Positions 33,664-46,262 of a stretch of DNA of 64,000 bases are shown piece after piece; position 1 is the first letter of the stretch, and every line of letters begins with the position of its first letter. Source of the DNA: Cotesia glomerata. Lineage: Eukaryota > Arthropoda > Insecta > Hymenoptera > Braconidae. The notes under the pieces were generated by a model. The model was not told where the DNA came from and did no database searches. It saw only the letters and a list, made by a program, of their open reading frames with translations. The DNA lies in the NCBI RefSeq assembly GCF_020080835.1, contig NC_058166.1, positions 6,892,000 to 6,955,999 on the forward strand, in the 5' to 3' direction. Made by a program: the position numbers and the translations under genes.

Positions 33664-36600
33664 ATGAGTCATTCCATCTAAAATTGTCTAATCAGCAAAG
33701 TCGACTCATTTTAGATTTTGGTGTAACTTTGAGAAACTCTTCTCTAGGGTCCCAAAGAACAAAATTTACACAAGTTTGATTTTTACAAGCGCTTGTTTTC
33801 GCCTATTTAAATAAAGACTTTTAAAAATCGATATTTTTAAGGCTTATTAACTTTTACTGTGAAATTTTTCTGTTTGAAGCTATCTGCATGATCAAGATGG
33901 AATTTACAGTGGGAAAGATAGTAGTTTAAGGGTAAATGAAGATAATTGGCTCGGACGAGTCCTTTAAATATAAGCAGCGTGCTGAAAATGAGTGTTTTTT
34001 AGTCATTTTTCGTGAATTTCAATCAACTCTAGCGTCTTAACTGTTGAGAATTAAAAACTCGTGCTCCGCGGGAATTAAGTATATATATCATAGACAAAAT
34101 TCAGCCTCAAGTTGACTTGAGCTGCCCACTCTTCATAGAAGAAAACTTTGCTCGAAGTTTTGAAATTAAAAAAAATTCCAATTTTCAGGTTATGAAACGA
34201 GCTTGTTGACTGCGCGATAAAAATCTGATACTCACAGAATCTATTGTTCTTACCTTCAACTTTAAAGGACTACATCACTTGTTTTGTTATTTTCATTTTT
34301 AGTGCATGTGCGAGCCGTTTTTTTTACAGCAAAAATCTGGACGTTTTTACAAATGGATTAAAATTACTTACCATCAGAAACAACTATAAATATCTAAAAT
34401 TTTTCTAGTCTCAATAAAGTTATGGATATTTGGGCTGTAAAATTGCCTTTAGAAGTAATTATTATCGAAAATGACAGTAACTGTGAACAATTTTTCAACT
34501 AGAACATTATTTTTATTCAACCGTTTACGGTTTGGTTTTAATATTAACAATATCAAAATTATCGGAAGCTGAATACTTCCGCGCTTGTAATTGATTTTGA
34601 GAAATTGGTATAAAGCTTATGATATGATCTCGTATTTTTATTGTATTTAAATTTATAAATCTTTCAGATAAAAATGTCTCAGCAGCTTCTACATCCTGGC
34701 TTGATACAAAAAAATTTTATACCAGAAATTTGATTAGAACAAAAGTCGTGCATTGCGATTGGAGTTAAAATATGGTCATCGGTAGATCGTTGCAAGCTTG
34801 CTCTTCTTACGGTCCTTTGATCGTACCACCTGCTCCATCGCATGGACTTTTACCATGAGAAGTGGCAAAGAAATGCCACTCTGCTTTTAATTCAAAATCC
34901 GCTTCATGACGACATATATTTATAAAATTTTTTATTTTTGTATTGAGCGGCTGCTCCATCACTGAAGTAATAAATTTTTAAACTCCGGATAACTGTTTTT
35001 AATGTAATCGAGAAAAATTTTTGAAATGCAAAAAACGATACTGTATTGTGAGTAAGATAATCACTAATCACACATAAAGTTTTTGTCTTAAGTAAATCGT
35101 CTTCTTTAAAATAAATTACAAAGGGATGTAGAGTAGCTTGATTATTTGTCCAATGAAACGATTGTACTTCATCTTGTACCATGAATGCATAATTTTCTGA
35201 GAAATCAACTAATGCCATACACTCTGAATTGTCTTTTAAATTTTCTTTCAGGTATCTCAAATACTCGGATTGTTTTTTTGAAATAAAATGATGAGGTTTT
35301 AAAGTTGTCAATTGTATTTTCAAATCATCTCTAAATTCATCGACATTCTTAACTACAGTTAATAAATTGCAGCGATCAGTAGAAACCCATTGCTTAAAAT
35401 TAATTTCAGATGACAATTCACATTCATTACATATATCGGAATCAATAACATCAGTGCCTGGACATTCTTTACAGCTATATAACATACATTGTTCACTGCT
35501 ATCATTACAAACTATCTTTTTCAGTAATTCTTTATAAGTAAGTTTAGTTTTACACGCCATTAACATTAACTTCATATTTTGATGGATCAAACAAACACAT
35601 ACTGAATGTGTACCACTAGCCCCAGCCAAAACACAGTTCTTCGGTCGAAGTGAAGCAAACGACGAGAATCCTATGGCTAAGTTTGGATGAATTTGCTTGA
35701 ATTTTTCATAGGCTTCTTTCAAATTAAATAAGATTAAACGTTTTTGTTCTTTAGACTTTCCGTTATTCTTATCGCGTACAGTTACACAATCTCTTTGACC
35801 TGGCATCAATCTACTAATATCATCATCTTCGAAAAATTTTATAACAGCTTCAACAATTTTTGTTTTCAACTGACGTCCACTTTCTTTTTTTGGAGCCTTC
35901 GCTAATACTCCATATTGTGCCCTCAGTGCTTTAGCTTTTTTTACAAGATATTCACTACATTCAAATTCTGACTGTATTTTAGAAATTGTCCACTTTTTCG
36001 GTAATAAACTTAAAATTTCATATTTCTCGTCAAACGTTGTAGATGCTTTAAATTTCATTTTCAATTCATCGATTAACTCTAAATAGTCTGCATTATAACA
36101 AATATGATCATTGTCTTTTTTATTATTTTCATGTTCCACAACATCAAAAGTAGCTTCTAATTTTTTTCGTATTTTACTTGATATTTGATTAACTTTTTCA
36201 TCAATTTTTCGTTTTCTTTTTGATATACTTAATTTTTGGATAGGTGGGATTGGTGACTCTTCTACGATTGAACAAATTTTATTAAGTGAATCTAAAACTT
36301 CGTACTTAGGATCAAAAGATACCCCAAGATCATCAAAATTTCGCGATAATGTATCGGTAATATCATCATAATTTTCATTTGTTTCGTTCTTTCGTACATT
36401 TTCCATACAACGTATGCAAATTGCTCGGCCTGCTATAATGTTAAGATTCTCATTTCCTTCACAAAAACTCTACAGTTATTTCCCGCAAGGACTTAAGAAT
36501 AGGTTTTTTATGAGCACTTGATGGATCACAACATTTTTTTCCAAACAAAGAAAAATAATAAGTCACATATTTTTTATAATGATAGGTACAGATATCTGTG

Positions 36601-38061
36601 AAAGATACTGCCTGAATTCGTTTAGTTAATAAGTATTTCTCATGTTCATTCAGATTATTTTGATCGATCAACTCTGATGATCGTGAAAACGTTAATTTAT
36701 GGCAATCTTCTTTCAACAATAAACCAATCGAACACTCTATTACTTTTTTTAAGAATTGAGAAATCACAATACACATCAACTTACTAAAACAACCGAACTG
36801 AACAAAAGAACGCTCTCTGAAACAATGACAATTGAGCTTTTATAGACAAAGAGTTAAAGTTCTTCAAAAATCCGCCACGGCCAAATGTCGCTGCTCTCCC
36901 GCTTAATTACTACCATGCAACTTAACTTGGTCGGAGAAAGCACGCGACAAGCGAAGAGTGAGTGAAACAATAGCGTTAAGCTGATGCGTGAAATTTGACA
37001 CCGATAATCTAAGAAGTTTGTTTACTTTTCCATTTTGCTTACTTTTCCAATCGACGGCATCGAATCACAAAAAAATATATAAATTGGAAAGTGACAGAGA
37101 TTAAGTTATTAGTAATTTAATTGATACTTATGAACTCGAATTTACTTCTCGAGTATACTTATATTGTTAATAATTAATAATATTTCTAATTTTTCGTTTG
37201 AATTTACGTCTATTCTCACTTACTTTTCAATGCAATGCAGTCAAATATTGAAAATAAGCTTATCTCTATACGCATGCATGAAAATATATAAAAATTCTGT
37301 TGTGAAGACAGAATTTTTATAGACAAAAAATTGAGATAAAAACTACCAGTTATTTAAAAAAAAAAAAAAAATTGAGTTGATTTTTGCTATAAAAAAAACG
37401 GCTCGCACATGCACTAAAAATGAAAATAACAAAACAAGTGATGTAGTCGTTTAAAGTTGGAGGTAAGAACAATAGATTCTGTGAGTATCAGATTTTTATC
37501 GCGCAGTCAACAAGCTCGTTTCATAACCTGAAAATTGGAATTTTTTTTAATTTCAAAACTTCGAGCAAAGTTTTCTTCTATGAAGAGTGAGCAGCTCAAG
37601 TCAACTTGTGGCTGAATTTTGTCTATGATATATATACTTAATTCCTGCGGAGCATGAGTTTTTAATTATCAACAGTTAAGACGCTAGAGTTGATTGAAAT
37701 TCACGAAAAATGACTAAAAAACACTCATTTTCAGCACGCTGCTTATATTTAAAGGACTCGTCCGAGCCAATTATCTTCATTTTTCCTTAAACTACTATCT
37801 TTTCCACTGTGAATTCCATCTTGATCATGCAGATAGCTTCAAACAGAAAAATTTCACAGTAAAAGTTAATAAGCCTTAAAAATATCGATTTTTAAAAGTC
37901 TTTATTTAAATAGGCGAAAACACGCGCTTGTAAAAATCAAACTCGTGTAAATTTTGTTCTTTGGGACCCTAGAGAAGAGTTTCTCAAAGTTACACCAAAA
38001 TCTAAAATGAGACGGCAACAATTTCTTTTTTTTTGAGACGATTTCATATGGAATGACTCAT
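33664..38061 (-). mobile_element. 4.4-kb transposon with ~670-bp inverted ends, AT duplication
   Basis: The left end ATGAGTCATTCCATCTAAAA and the right end (inverse) ATGAGTCATTCCATATGAAA begin inverted repeats of about 670 bp (33664-34340 and 37383-38061). The flanks are AT at 33662-33663 and 38062-38063. Excision with one AT regenerates exon sequence joined to GTAAGG, a splice donor, which fixes the insertion site. The interior carries one minus-strand DDE-like transposase gene. A 2-bp AT duplication is described for ISL2EU-type elements, but superfamily assignment needs a search. Confidence 0.75.
34512..36776 (-). pseudogene. DDE-like transposase with N-terminal zinc motif, arm A copy
   Basis: Starts MCIVISQFLKKVIECSIGLL at 36776. 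A Cys/His-rich N-terminus follows (GKKCCDPSSAHKK, later C-x2-C before MEN), then a helical middle. A C-terminal RNase H-like core has CMALVDFSENYAF (first D) and IYYFSDGAAAQYKN (second D); arm B also shows HGKSPCDGAGGTIKR (third acid). Arm A has a T-run insertion near 36466 that shifts the frame and A-run deletions near 34925, 34980 and 35025 that truncate the core. All these breaks are homopolymer length changes. Proteins with this FSDGAAxQYKN signature are widespread in arthropod genomes but usually unnamed. Substrate: presumably the element's long inverted ends. Confidence 0.65.
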
Positions 38062-38645
38062 ATGTAAGGAAAACTTTTTTTAGTAAATTTCACATTAGTA
38101 ATTTTCTTTAGTAAATTATAAAAAATGTTATTAGTTATTATGGTTATAAGTGGCCACCTCAGGATCTTTTTACAAATTATATTCGAGATAAGAGTTGAAT
38201 TTTCCGTCAGTAAGCTGTTCATTCTTCTCGAGATGTTTTCATCGCCGATCTCCATGCCTCCAACGTCGGCAAAACCAGTCCCTGGTATATTCTTTCTTCA
38301 GGTGCCTGTTGTAGTTATCATATCTCATCTTCGTCGAGATATTCTTCATCGATTCTCTTCAGTTTTGATCGCGCCGAAACGGCTTACAGTAAGTTTATGC
38401 AAATTTCTAGGTGGCCTGAATGTGGACTCCACAATTTTCCTGTGATTATCTGTACCTGGCGATCTCTTAACCAGTATACTCCTGTAATTTGCCAAATCAG
38501 CTTCTAAATATCCTGACGATCCATTTCTTCCAGCGCATGTTTTAGCTCCTTACCCCATTTGGATGAGCTGCCGTGATTTCGAAACAGTAATTACCATCGA
38601 AAATGAAATTTTAATATTGAAATTAATATTTAAATTATTTTGTAG
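38062..38645. other. Coding-like stretch on both strands, unresolved
   Basis: Between the transposon and the RING exons both strands show long open frames. Plus: a frame ending ...LIAPKRLT before GTAAGTTTA at 38391. Minus: a frame including GTGFADVGGMEIGDENISRR and MNSLLTENSTLISNII (about 38150-38310). Neither gives phases that link exon 33663 to exon 38646, so an internal rearrangement or a lost exon is likely. The window alone does not settle which strand was coding. Confidence 0.3.
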
Positions 38646-38995
38646 TTGACGTAGATCGTGCTGAACTAAGGAATGACGAAAATGCACATCCAGCGGTGGC
38701 TGCTGGCGGTTTTATCTATAGTAATATATAAATTTTTTATAAATTGAATTATACATTTTTTTAATGATTTAGAAACTATTCTTAATGATACTTTGTAATT
38801 ATTTTAGATTCTCAAATTTGCCTGGCTTGTTCAGACGAGGAATCACCACCAGACGTCGTCTACAACCCTTGCCGGCACTGTATTTTTTGTCAAGCATGTC
38901 AAAGACAGTACGTGCAAAGTCTGCTTGGAGATGGGCAAATTTTAACATGTAGTTACTGCCAACAAGAGGTTGTCTCAGTTGACTTGCTTATTTAA
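38646..38995 (+). CDS. RING-HC finger, last two exons of the split gene
   Basis: Exons 38646-38720 and 38808-38995 join in phase 1 and end at TAA. The second encodes ICLACSDEESPPDVVYNPC, RHCIFCQACQ, then LTCSYCQQEVVSVDLLI. That gives C-x2-C, a spacer, C-x-H-x3-C-x2-C, a spacer, and C-x2-C, which is a C3HC4 RING. RING fingers of this type recruit E2 enzymes and act as ubiquitin ligases. The gene probably begins with the acidic exons at 32892-33663, but the joining exon was not found. The frame is intact within these exons. Confidence 0.65.
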
Positions 38996-39119
38996 AAATA
39001 TTAATCCTCATTACTTATTATGTCTTTAATTTAAATTTAATTTTGTTAAAGAAACTTAAATTTTATTACTTATTAGGTCTTTAAATTTTTATTTAATATT
39101 ACTTTCGAACAAATTTAAA

Positions 39120-39360
39120 ATTATAATTATTAATACATTTATAACAATCTATCATACATTTATAATAATCTATCATACATTTATAATAATCTATCATACA
39201 TTTATAATAATGTATAATACATTTATAAAACATATAATACATTTATAAACTAATACCTCACTAAAGTTTAAAAAAATAAATAATATCTAAATTTTATTAT
39301 TAGAATTATTATTATTTTTATTATTATTATTGTTGTTGTTGTTGAGAAGTCACAGAATCC
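39120..39360 (+). repeat. 21-bp tandem array and trinucleotide microsatellites
   Basis: About five units of ATTTATAATAATCTATCATAC (39128-39245, last units diverged) are followed after a short spacer by ATT and TTG/GTT trinucleotide runs (39299-39343). Non-coding. Confidence 0.8.
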
Positions 39361-39379
39361 GCTTTAATCGCAACGTTAA

Positions 39380-40023
39380 ACACTTCGACCCAATAATAGT
39401 TAAGTGGTGGAAAAAAAATCATCCTAATGCGTTCGACACAAGGGTTTGGTTAAATTATTTTTAAGTTGGAGAAGGAGATAAAAATCCTGATGTCTTCTTG
39501 TATCCCAGATTTCAACTACAAAAAATCGGTTACTTAATAAAATATTCTCGAAACCCATCAAAAATAAAAATGACCAGCTGATTCCGTGGGCTTTGAATGA
39601 CAGTAACTACTCCAAATTGTCTTCACGGAAATTAGATCCGGGTAAAACTATTTGTTAGTTTACTACATCGTATGGTGACTGCTGAAGGACTTTTCAAGAT
39701 GATGAACAATTTGTTTGATGAAGTTATCTATATTGGTAAGTATCAACAGATATAAAATAAACTTCACAAAATTTAATCTGTTGTCAATAATATAACTAAT
39801 TTTTTGTTTATTACATATTTATACAGATAAACAAAAGTATCCAATTAACTCAGCTCCTCTTACATGTAGTAGCAAACATTCGTACAGAGAAGCTGTTACT
39901 GCAGCTTTCATTGAAATAAAAACGGTGAAATTTTCAAATGTCGTCCAACTTGACCTATATCTTGAAGATTCTGCTTACTCTGTCGACTACGTGCAACAAG
40001 GACCTTATTTCTGTTGCGAATAG
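39380..40023 (+). pseudogene. 3' exons of an unidentified gene, partly degraded
   Basis: Exon 39827-40023 (after TTATACAG, phase 1) encodes KYPINSAPLTCSSKHSYREA, then VTAAFIEIKTVKFSNVVQLD, ending GPYFCCE and TAG. A preceding exon at about 39636-39735 (LLHRMVTAEGLFKMMNNLFD; donor GTAAGTAT) joins in phase. Upstream, coding-like pieces (KWWKKNHPNAFDTRVWL near 39400; DKNPDVFLYPRFQLQKIGYL near 39480) are separated by stops. I do not recognise the family. The gene ends just before arm B begins at 40069. Confidence 0.45.
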
Positions 40024-40615
40024 ATAAAATCAATATTGAAGTAATTGAAAATGATATTCATTTATATATTTTATAGCAAAAGTCAACTCAATTTTTTTTT
40101 TTTTAAATAACTGGTAGTTTTTATCTCAATTTTTTGTCTATAAAAATTCTGTCTTCACAACAGAATTTTTATATATTTTCATGCATGCGTATAGAGATAA
40201 GCTTATTTTCAATATTTGACTGCATTGCATTGAAAAGTAAGTGAGAATAGACGTAAATTCAAACGAAAAATTAGAAATATTATTAATTATTAACAATATA
40301 AGTATACTCGAGAAGTAAATTCGAGTTCATAAGTATCAATTAAATTACTAATAACTTAATCTCTGTCACTTTCCAATTTATATATTTTTTTGTGATTCGA
40401 TGCCGTCGATTGGACAAGTAAGCAAAATGGAAAAGTAAACAAACTTCTTAGATTATCGGTGTCAAATTTCACGCATCAGCTTAACGCTATTGTTTCACTC
40501 ACTCTTCGCTTGTCGCGTGCTTTCTCCGACCAAGTTAGGTTGCATGGTAGTAATTAAGCGGGAGAGCAGCGACATTTGGCCGTGGCGGATTTTTGAAGAA
40601 CTTTAACTCTTTGTC

Positions 40616-40665
40616 TATAAAAGCTCAATTGTCATTGTTTCAGAGAGCGTTCTTTTGTTCAGTTC
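40616..40665 (+). promoter_or_regulatory. TATA box and initiator of the arm B transposase
   Basis: TATAAAA at 40616-40622 is followed by TTTCAGAG (A at 40642, 26 bp downstream) and TTCAGTTC (A at 40661). The first spacing is normal for a TATA-directed start, and TCAGT is the arthropod initiator consensus. The ATG is at 40684. Arm A has the same sequence inverted (TATA at 36837-36843). Confidence 0.55.
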
Positions 40666-40808
40666 GGTTGTTTTAGTAAGTTGATGTGTATTGTGATTTC
40701 TCAATTCTTAAAAAAAGTAATGGAGTGTTCGATTGGTTTATTGTTGAAAGAAGATTGCCATAAATTAACGTTTTCACGATCATCAGAGTTGATCGATCAA
40801 AATAATCT

Positions 40809-42500
40809 CCCTGGCGGTTTTGTGGTCACGGTGAAAATACTATGGAAAGTCGGTAGTTTCCTCTATGGTCAACAGTGAGAACTTAGCATTACAGTAGTAA
40901 TTTCACGGTGAAACATTGGTGACTTTGTTTCATTTCACTACTGTTAAAATATGGTATATATCAGATTATTAGACCTTGGTAAAATGGTTCAAATGACATT
41001 TTTATATGGCAACTATGGAGTGAAACCATAGTAAAAAGTTTATAAATGTATAGTTATTTGACAGTCAAAGCACTGTTGTTACACAGTAAAATAGGAGTGA
41101 ATCCAAAGTCGTTTCACCGTCGTTTCACTGTCGTTTCACCGTCGTTTCACGTTCCTTCCTTTGTCGAATAACGCTCCTTTGACCGCCTTTGTATAACCTA
41201 CTCATAAAAAATCCCATTTGAAAATGCTAAAATTCTCCAAAATGAAAAATTTAGTATTTTTAGGACAATAATAATTTTAAGTAGTATTTACGGATTTTTT
41301 TTTAACTTATTAATTACTAACTCATTGATACACTACTAAGCCTGTACAACCCGGCGTGAGTTATGAGCACTGATGTTCACTGAAAATTAAATTTCAGCTC
41401 ACACCGGGACTCGTACCCACGCCTCACCAGTCTCAAGCAAGCATGACGAGCGTTGTACCGCTTAGCCATGGGACTGTCTACTAAATGGTAGTGAGTTTGA
41501 ATGAATATTTTTAGACAGGGGCAGGCAGTTTTAATTAAAAGTTGATGAAATTTTCTTTTATATTTATACCAATATAATTAAGGACGTTTTTCATGGTATC
41601 TTGAAATATCCTGATTCTGTAAAAAAACATATAATTAAAATTTTTTATTTCATAACCTTTCCTTCATTTGTGTTTGTCATATAAATATTGATGTGATTAT
41701 TAAATTTATTAACTGTCGAATAGTGTCAAAAAATAAATATTTTTTTCATCACTCTGTAAGTTATTATGTTTTTTCAGCTTTTAACGCTGACATTTTTTAA
41801 ATATATTTCTGAACAGTTATTTGAAATAAACTGTGGCCTTGCATTGATGATATACATGGATTCTTTTGAATTTATTATCACCGTGATAAGTGACGTGTTA
41901 TTTTTTTTAATCGAGCGAAAAAATATTAATTTGTAAATGAAATTATTTAAAGCGTTTATTTAAAAAATTTTTTTATTCTGAAAATTAACTACAAATAACT
42001 AAATTTAATGTGAAATATCAATAGAGTTCAGCACTCTACACTGTTTATAAAATAATAATTGAACAGCATTTACATCATTTGTCCGGAAGAAAACGAACGA
42101 GTATATACCGTGAAAAGAAGTTTATTTTACCGTGAGTTGACGGTCGAACGATCATCGAACCATAGTAGGTCCACAGTGATATCACTATGAGTTTATGAGG
42201 TGTTCACTTTGAAAAAATCATTTTTCCGCAGTAGAAGCACGCCATACTGACAACAGAAATGCTAAAGTTCCACGAATTAGAAACGGTCTTTTCACCATAG
42301 AACTGCTGATAAGTCAACATTTATCTACTATCCGTAGTTAGTGACGCAATAGAACGAATATACTGTTTTTCGACAGTGATTTCACCGTACTACAACCCTA
42401 ACTAGATAGTGAAATAGCCGTCACGTGAAACGACCGTGAATCGACCATCTTTTCACTATGGAGTCACCGCGGATTTACCGTAAGCATGAAACCGCCAGGG
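40809..42500. mobile_element. CCCTGGCGG-ended element, 1692 bp, CT duplication, exact site known
   Basis: The ends are CCCTGGCGGTTT and AAACCGCCAGGG. The uninterrupted copy of the target in arm A (around 36650-36662) reads AATAATCTGAATG; here it is AATAATCT, element, CTGAATG. This shows a 2-bp CT duplication and exact boundaries. The subterminal parts are rich in short GTTTCACxGTCG and CACGGTGAAA motifs in both orientations. No coding gene; a tRNA-derived SINE is nested inside. A second copy lies inverted at 47730. Confidence 0.9.
41290..41490 (-). repeat. tRNA-derived SINE in the CCCTGGCGG element
   Basis: On the minus strand, TGGCTAAGCGG resembles an A box and GGTACGAGTCC (41407-41417) a mutated B box. 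The body ends in an A-rich tail (AAGTTAAAAAAAA near 41295-41310). The counterpart in the second element copy at 48741-48930 has a perfect B box (GGTTCGAGTCC, 48807-48817). Confidence 0.6.
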
Positions 42501-45495
42501 CTGAATGAACATGAGAAATACTTATTAACTAAACGAATTCAGGCAGTATCTTTCACAGATATCTGTACCTATCATTATAAAAAATATGTGACTTATTATT
42601 TTTCTTTGTTTGGAAAAAAATGTTGTGATCCATCAAGTGCTCATAAAAAACCTATTCTTAAGTCCTTGCGGGAAATAACTGTAGAGTTTTGTGAAGCAAA
42701 TGAGAATCTTAACCTTATACCAGGCCGAGCACTTTGTTCACGTTGTATGGAAAATTTACGAAAAACCGAAACAAATGAAAATTATGATGATATTACCGAT
42801 ACATTATCGCGAAATTTTGATGATCTTGGGGTATCTTTTGATCCTAAGTACGAAGTTTTAGATTCACTTAATAAAATTTGTTCAATCGTAGAAGAGTCAC
42901 CAATCCCACCTATCCAAAAATTAAGTATATCAAAAGAAAACGAAAATTGATGAAAAGTAAATCAAATATCAAGTAAAATACGAAAAAAATTAGAAGCTAC
43001 TTTTGATGTTGTGGAACATGAAAATAATAAAAAAGACAATGATCATATTTGTTATAATGCAGACTATTTAGAGTTAATCGATGAATTGAAAATGAAATTT
43101 AAAGCATCTACAACGTTTGACGAGAAATATGAAATTTTAAGTTTATTACCGAAAAAGTGGACAATTTCTAAAATACAGTCAGAATTTGAATGTAGTGAAT
43201 ATCTTGTAAAAAAAGCTAAAGCACTGAGGGCACAATATGGAGTATTAGCGAAGGCTCCAAAAAAAGAAAGTGGACGTCAGTTGAAAACAAAAATTGTTGA
43301 AGCTGTTATAAAATTTTTCGAAGATGATGATATTAGTAGATTGATGCCAGGTCAAAGAGATTGTGTAACTGTACGCGATAAGAATAACGGAAAGTCTAAA
43401 GAACAAAAACGTTTAATCTTATTTAATTTGAAAGAAGCCTATGAAAAATTCAAGCAAATTCATCCAAACTTAGCCATAGGATTCTCGTCGTTTGCTTCAC
43501 TTCGACCGAAGAACTGTGTTTTGGCTGGGGCTAGTGGTACACATTCAGTATGTGTTTGTTTGATCCATCAAAATATGAAGTTAATGTTAATGGCGTGTAA
43601 AACTAAACTTACTTATAAAGAATTACTGAAAAAGATAGTTTGTAATGATAGCAGTGAACAATGTATGTTATATAGCTGTAAAGAATGTCCAGGCACTGAT
43701 GTTATTGATTCCGATATATGTAATGAATGTGAATTGTCATCTGAAATTAATTTTAAGCAATGGGTTTCTACTGATCGCTGCAATTTATTAACTGTAGTTA
43801 AGAATGTCGATGAATTTAGAGATGATTTGAAAATACAATTGACAACTTTAAAACCTCATCATTTTATTTCAAAAACAATCCGAGTATTTGAGATACCTGA
43901 AAGAAAATTTAAAAGACAATTCAGAGTGTATGGCATTAGTTGATTTCTCAGAAAATTATGCATTCATGGTACAAGATGAAGTACAATCGTTTCATTGGAC
44001 AAATAATCAAGCTACTCTACATCCCTTTGTAATTTATTTTAAAGAAGACGATTTACTTAAGACAAAAACTTTATGTGTGATTAGTGATTATCTTACTCAC
44101 AATACAGTATCGTTTTTTGCATTTCAAAAAATTTTTCTCGATTACATTAAAAACAGTTATCCGGAGTTTAAAAAAATTTATTACTTCAGTGATGGAGCAG
44201 CCGCTCAATACAAAAATAAAAAAAATTTTATAAATATATGTCGTCATGAAGCGGATTTTGAATTAAAAGCAGAGTGGCATTTCTTTGCCACTTCTCATGG
44301 TAAAAGTCCATGCGATGGAGCAGGTGGTACGATCAAAAGGACCGTAAGAAGAGCAAGCTTGCAACGATCTACCGATGACCATATTTTAACTCCAATCGCA
44401 ATGCACGACTTTTGTTCTAATCAAATTTCTGGTATAAAATTTTTTTTTGTATCAAGCCAGGATGTAGAAGCTGCTGAGACATTTTTATCTGAAAGATTTA
44501 TAAATTTAAATACAATAAAAAATACGAGATCATATCATAGCTTTATACCAATTTCTCAAAATCAATTACAAGCGCGGAAGTATTCAGCTTCCGATAATTT
44601 TGATATTGTTAATATTGTAAAACCAAACCGTAAACGGTTGAATAAAAAATAATGTTCTAGTTGAAAAATTGTTCACAGTTACTGTCATTTTCGATAATAA
44701 TTACTTCTAAAGGCAATTTTACAGCCCAAATATCCATAACTTTATTGAGACTAGAAAAATTTTAGATATTTATAGTTGTTTCTGATGGTAAGTAATTTTA
44801 ATCCATTTGTAAAAACGTCCAGATTTTTGCTGTAAAAAAAACGGCTCGCACATGCACTAAAAATGAAAATAACAAAACAAGTGATGTAGTCCTTTAAAGT
44901 TGAAGGTAAGAACAATAGATTCTGTGAGTATCAGATTTTTATCGCGCAGTCAACAAGCTCGTTTCATAACCTGAAAATTGGAATTTTTTTTAATTTCAAA
45001 ACTTCGAGCAAAGTTTTCTTCTATGAAGAGTGGGCAGCTCAAGTCAACTTGAGGCTGAATTTTGTCTATGATATATATACTTAATTCCCGCGGAGCACGA
45101 GTTTTTAATTCTCAACAGTTAAGACGCTAGAGTTGATTGAAATTCACGAAAAATGACTAAAAAACACTCATTTTCAGCACGCTGCTTATATTTAAAGGAC
45201 TCGTCCGAGCCAATTATCTTCATTTACCCTTAAACTACTATCTTTCCCACTGTAAATTCCATCTTGATCATGCAGATAGCTTCAAACAGAAAAATTTCAC
45301 AGTAAAAGTTAATAAGCCTTAAAAATATCGATTTTTAAAAGTCTTTATTTAAATAGGCGAAAACAAGCGCTTGTAAAAATCAAACTTGTGTAAATTTTGT
45401 TCTTTGGGACCCTAGAGAAGAGTTTCTCAAAGTTACACCAAAATCTAAAATGAGTCGACTTTGCTGATTAGACAATTTTAGATGGAATGACTCAT

Positions 45496-46262
45496 ATTTC
45501 TTCATTTTCCACATTGCCATCAAGCTGGTTGATCTCATTTTCAGATTCTTCATCTGATTCGCCTTCATTCTCGTCATTATTAATGTTCTCATTAGCAACA
45601 TTTATTTCCCCCAACAAAAGTAACTCGGGTGCCTCGGCTCCATTTCCCGTAAGCTAGCAATGGAGATCGCTGTAAGTAAAAGAAATATAATAATAAATTA
45701 GAGAGAAAATTATAAATATAAAAAAAAATTTACATTAAACTGTATATTTAAATTAAAGTAAAGTGGAAGTACCATTTTTGGCCAGTAAACATTTGAATTA
45801 ATTTATAAAAAATTATAATATTATAACCATATTTTTGTTGAGTTTTAAAAAATTTATATTAAAAAATCAGTTTGTAATGGATTATTAATATTAATTCATT
45901 TCTATCGTTTATTTGAATTAAAAATGGCCACAAACGGTACTTTTACCCTATAGTGATAGAAGAATTTATTAATTACTTACTCAGTTTGTGATGGATGGGT
46001 ACGAGGTCAACGATTTCAAATTCAGACTTTGGTATTGGATTTATGAATATTAAATTGCGAACCAGTTGCTCAGCTGCTGACACTCCTCTTTGCAAAAACT
46101 CCAATTCATTAATACCTCCGCTTTCAAGTAATTCCAGTAGATTTTTAATTTTTGCTGAATCGATCAATGCTTTTACAGATGGTGTTCCTCTACTGATTGC
46201 TTTCTTCTTAGCCAATTTATCCACATCTCGATAACTTTCGCATTGAATCGAAGTTGCGGACT
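45496..46262 (-). pseudogene. Duplicate of the RING-gene 5' exons (arm B)
   Basis: Inverted copy of 32892-33663: exons 46262-45981 and 45669-45496. The first is intact. The second lacks one G of a GGG run (near 45639), shifting the frame. It again ends at the AT before the transposon end, so the duplication happened after that insertion. There is no route to RING exons on this side, so the copy is non-functional. Confidence 0.75.

Larger units (their letters stand above)
32731..37394 (+). repeat. Arm A of a 4.66-kb inverted duplication
   Basis: This segment recurs inverted at 40069-46423. Arm B is longer by 1.69 kb because of one insertion (40809-42500); without it the two are within a few bases of the same length. 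Arm A includes two exons of the RING-gene 5' part, most of the 33664-38061 transposon and its transposase gene. Most differences I compared are in homopolymer runs. Confidence 0.9.
40684..44652 (+). pseudogene. DDE-like transposase, arm B copy, interrupted by an insertion
   Basis: Same gene as 34512-36776. A 1692-bp element (40809-42500) interrupts it after about 42 codons. The rest runs in three frames: to 42950, from about 43011 to 43943, and from 43888 to 44652. The breaks are three A-run shortenings at about 42930-42955 (giving a TGA pair) and an A run two bases shorter than in arm A at about 43872. The C-terminal core is complete here: VDFSENYAF, FSDGAAAQYKNKKNF, AEWHFFATSHGKSPCDG, ending KRLNKK. 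Breaks in the two arms fall at different sites. Confidence 0.7.
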
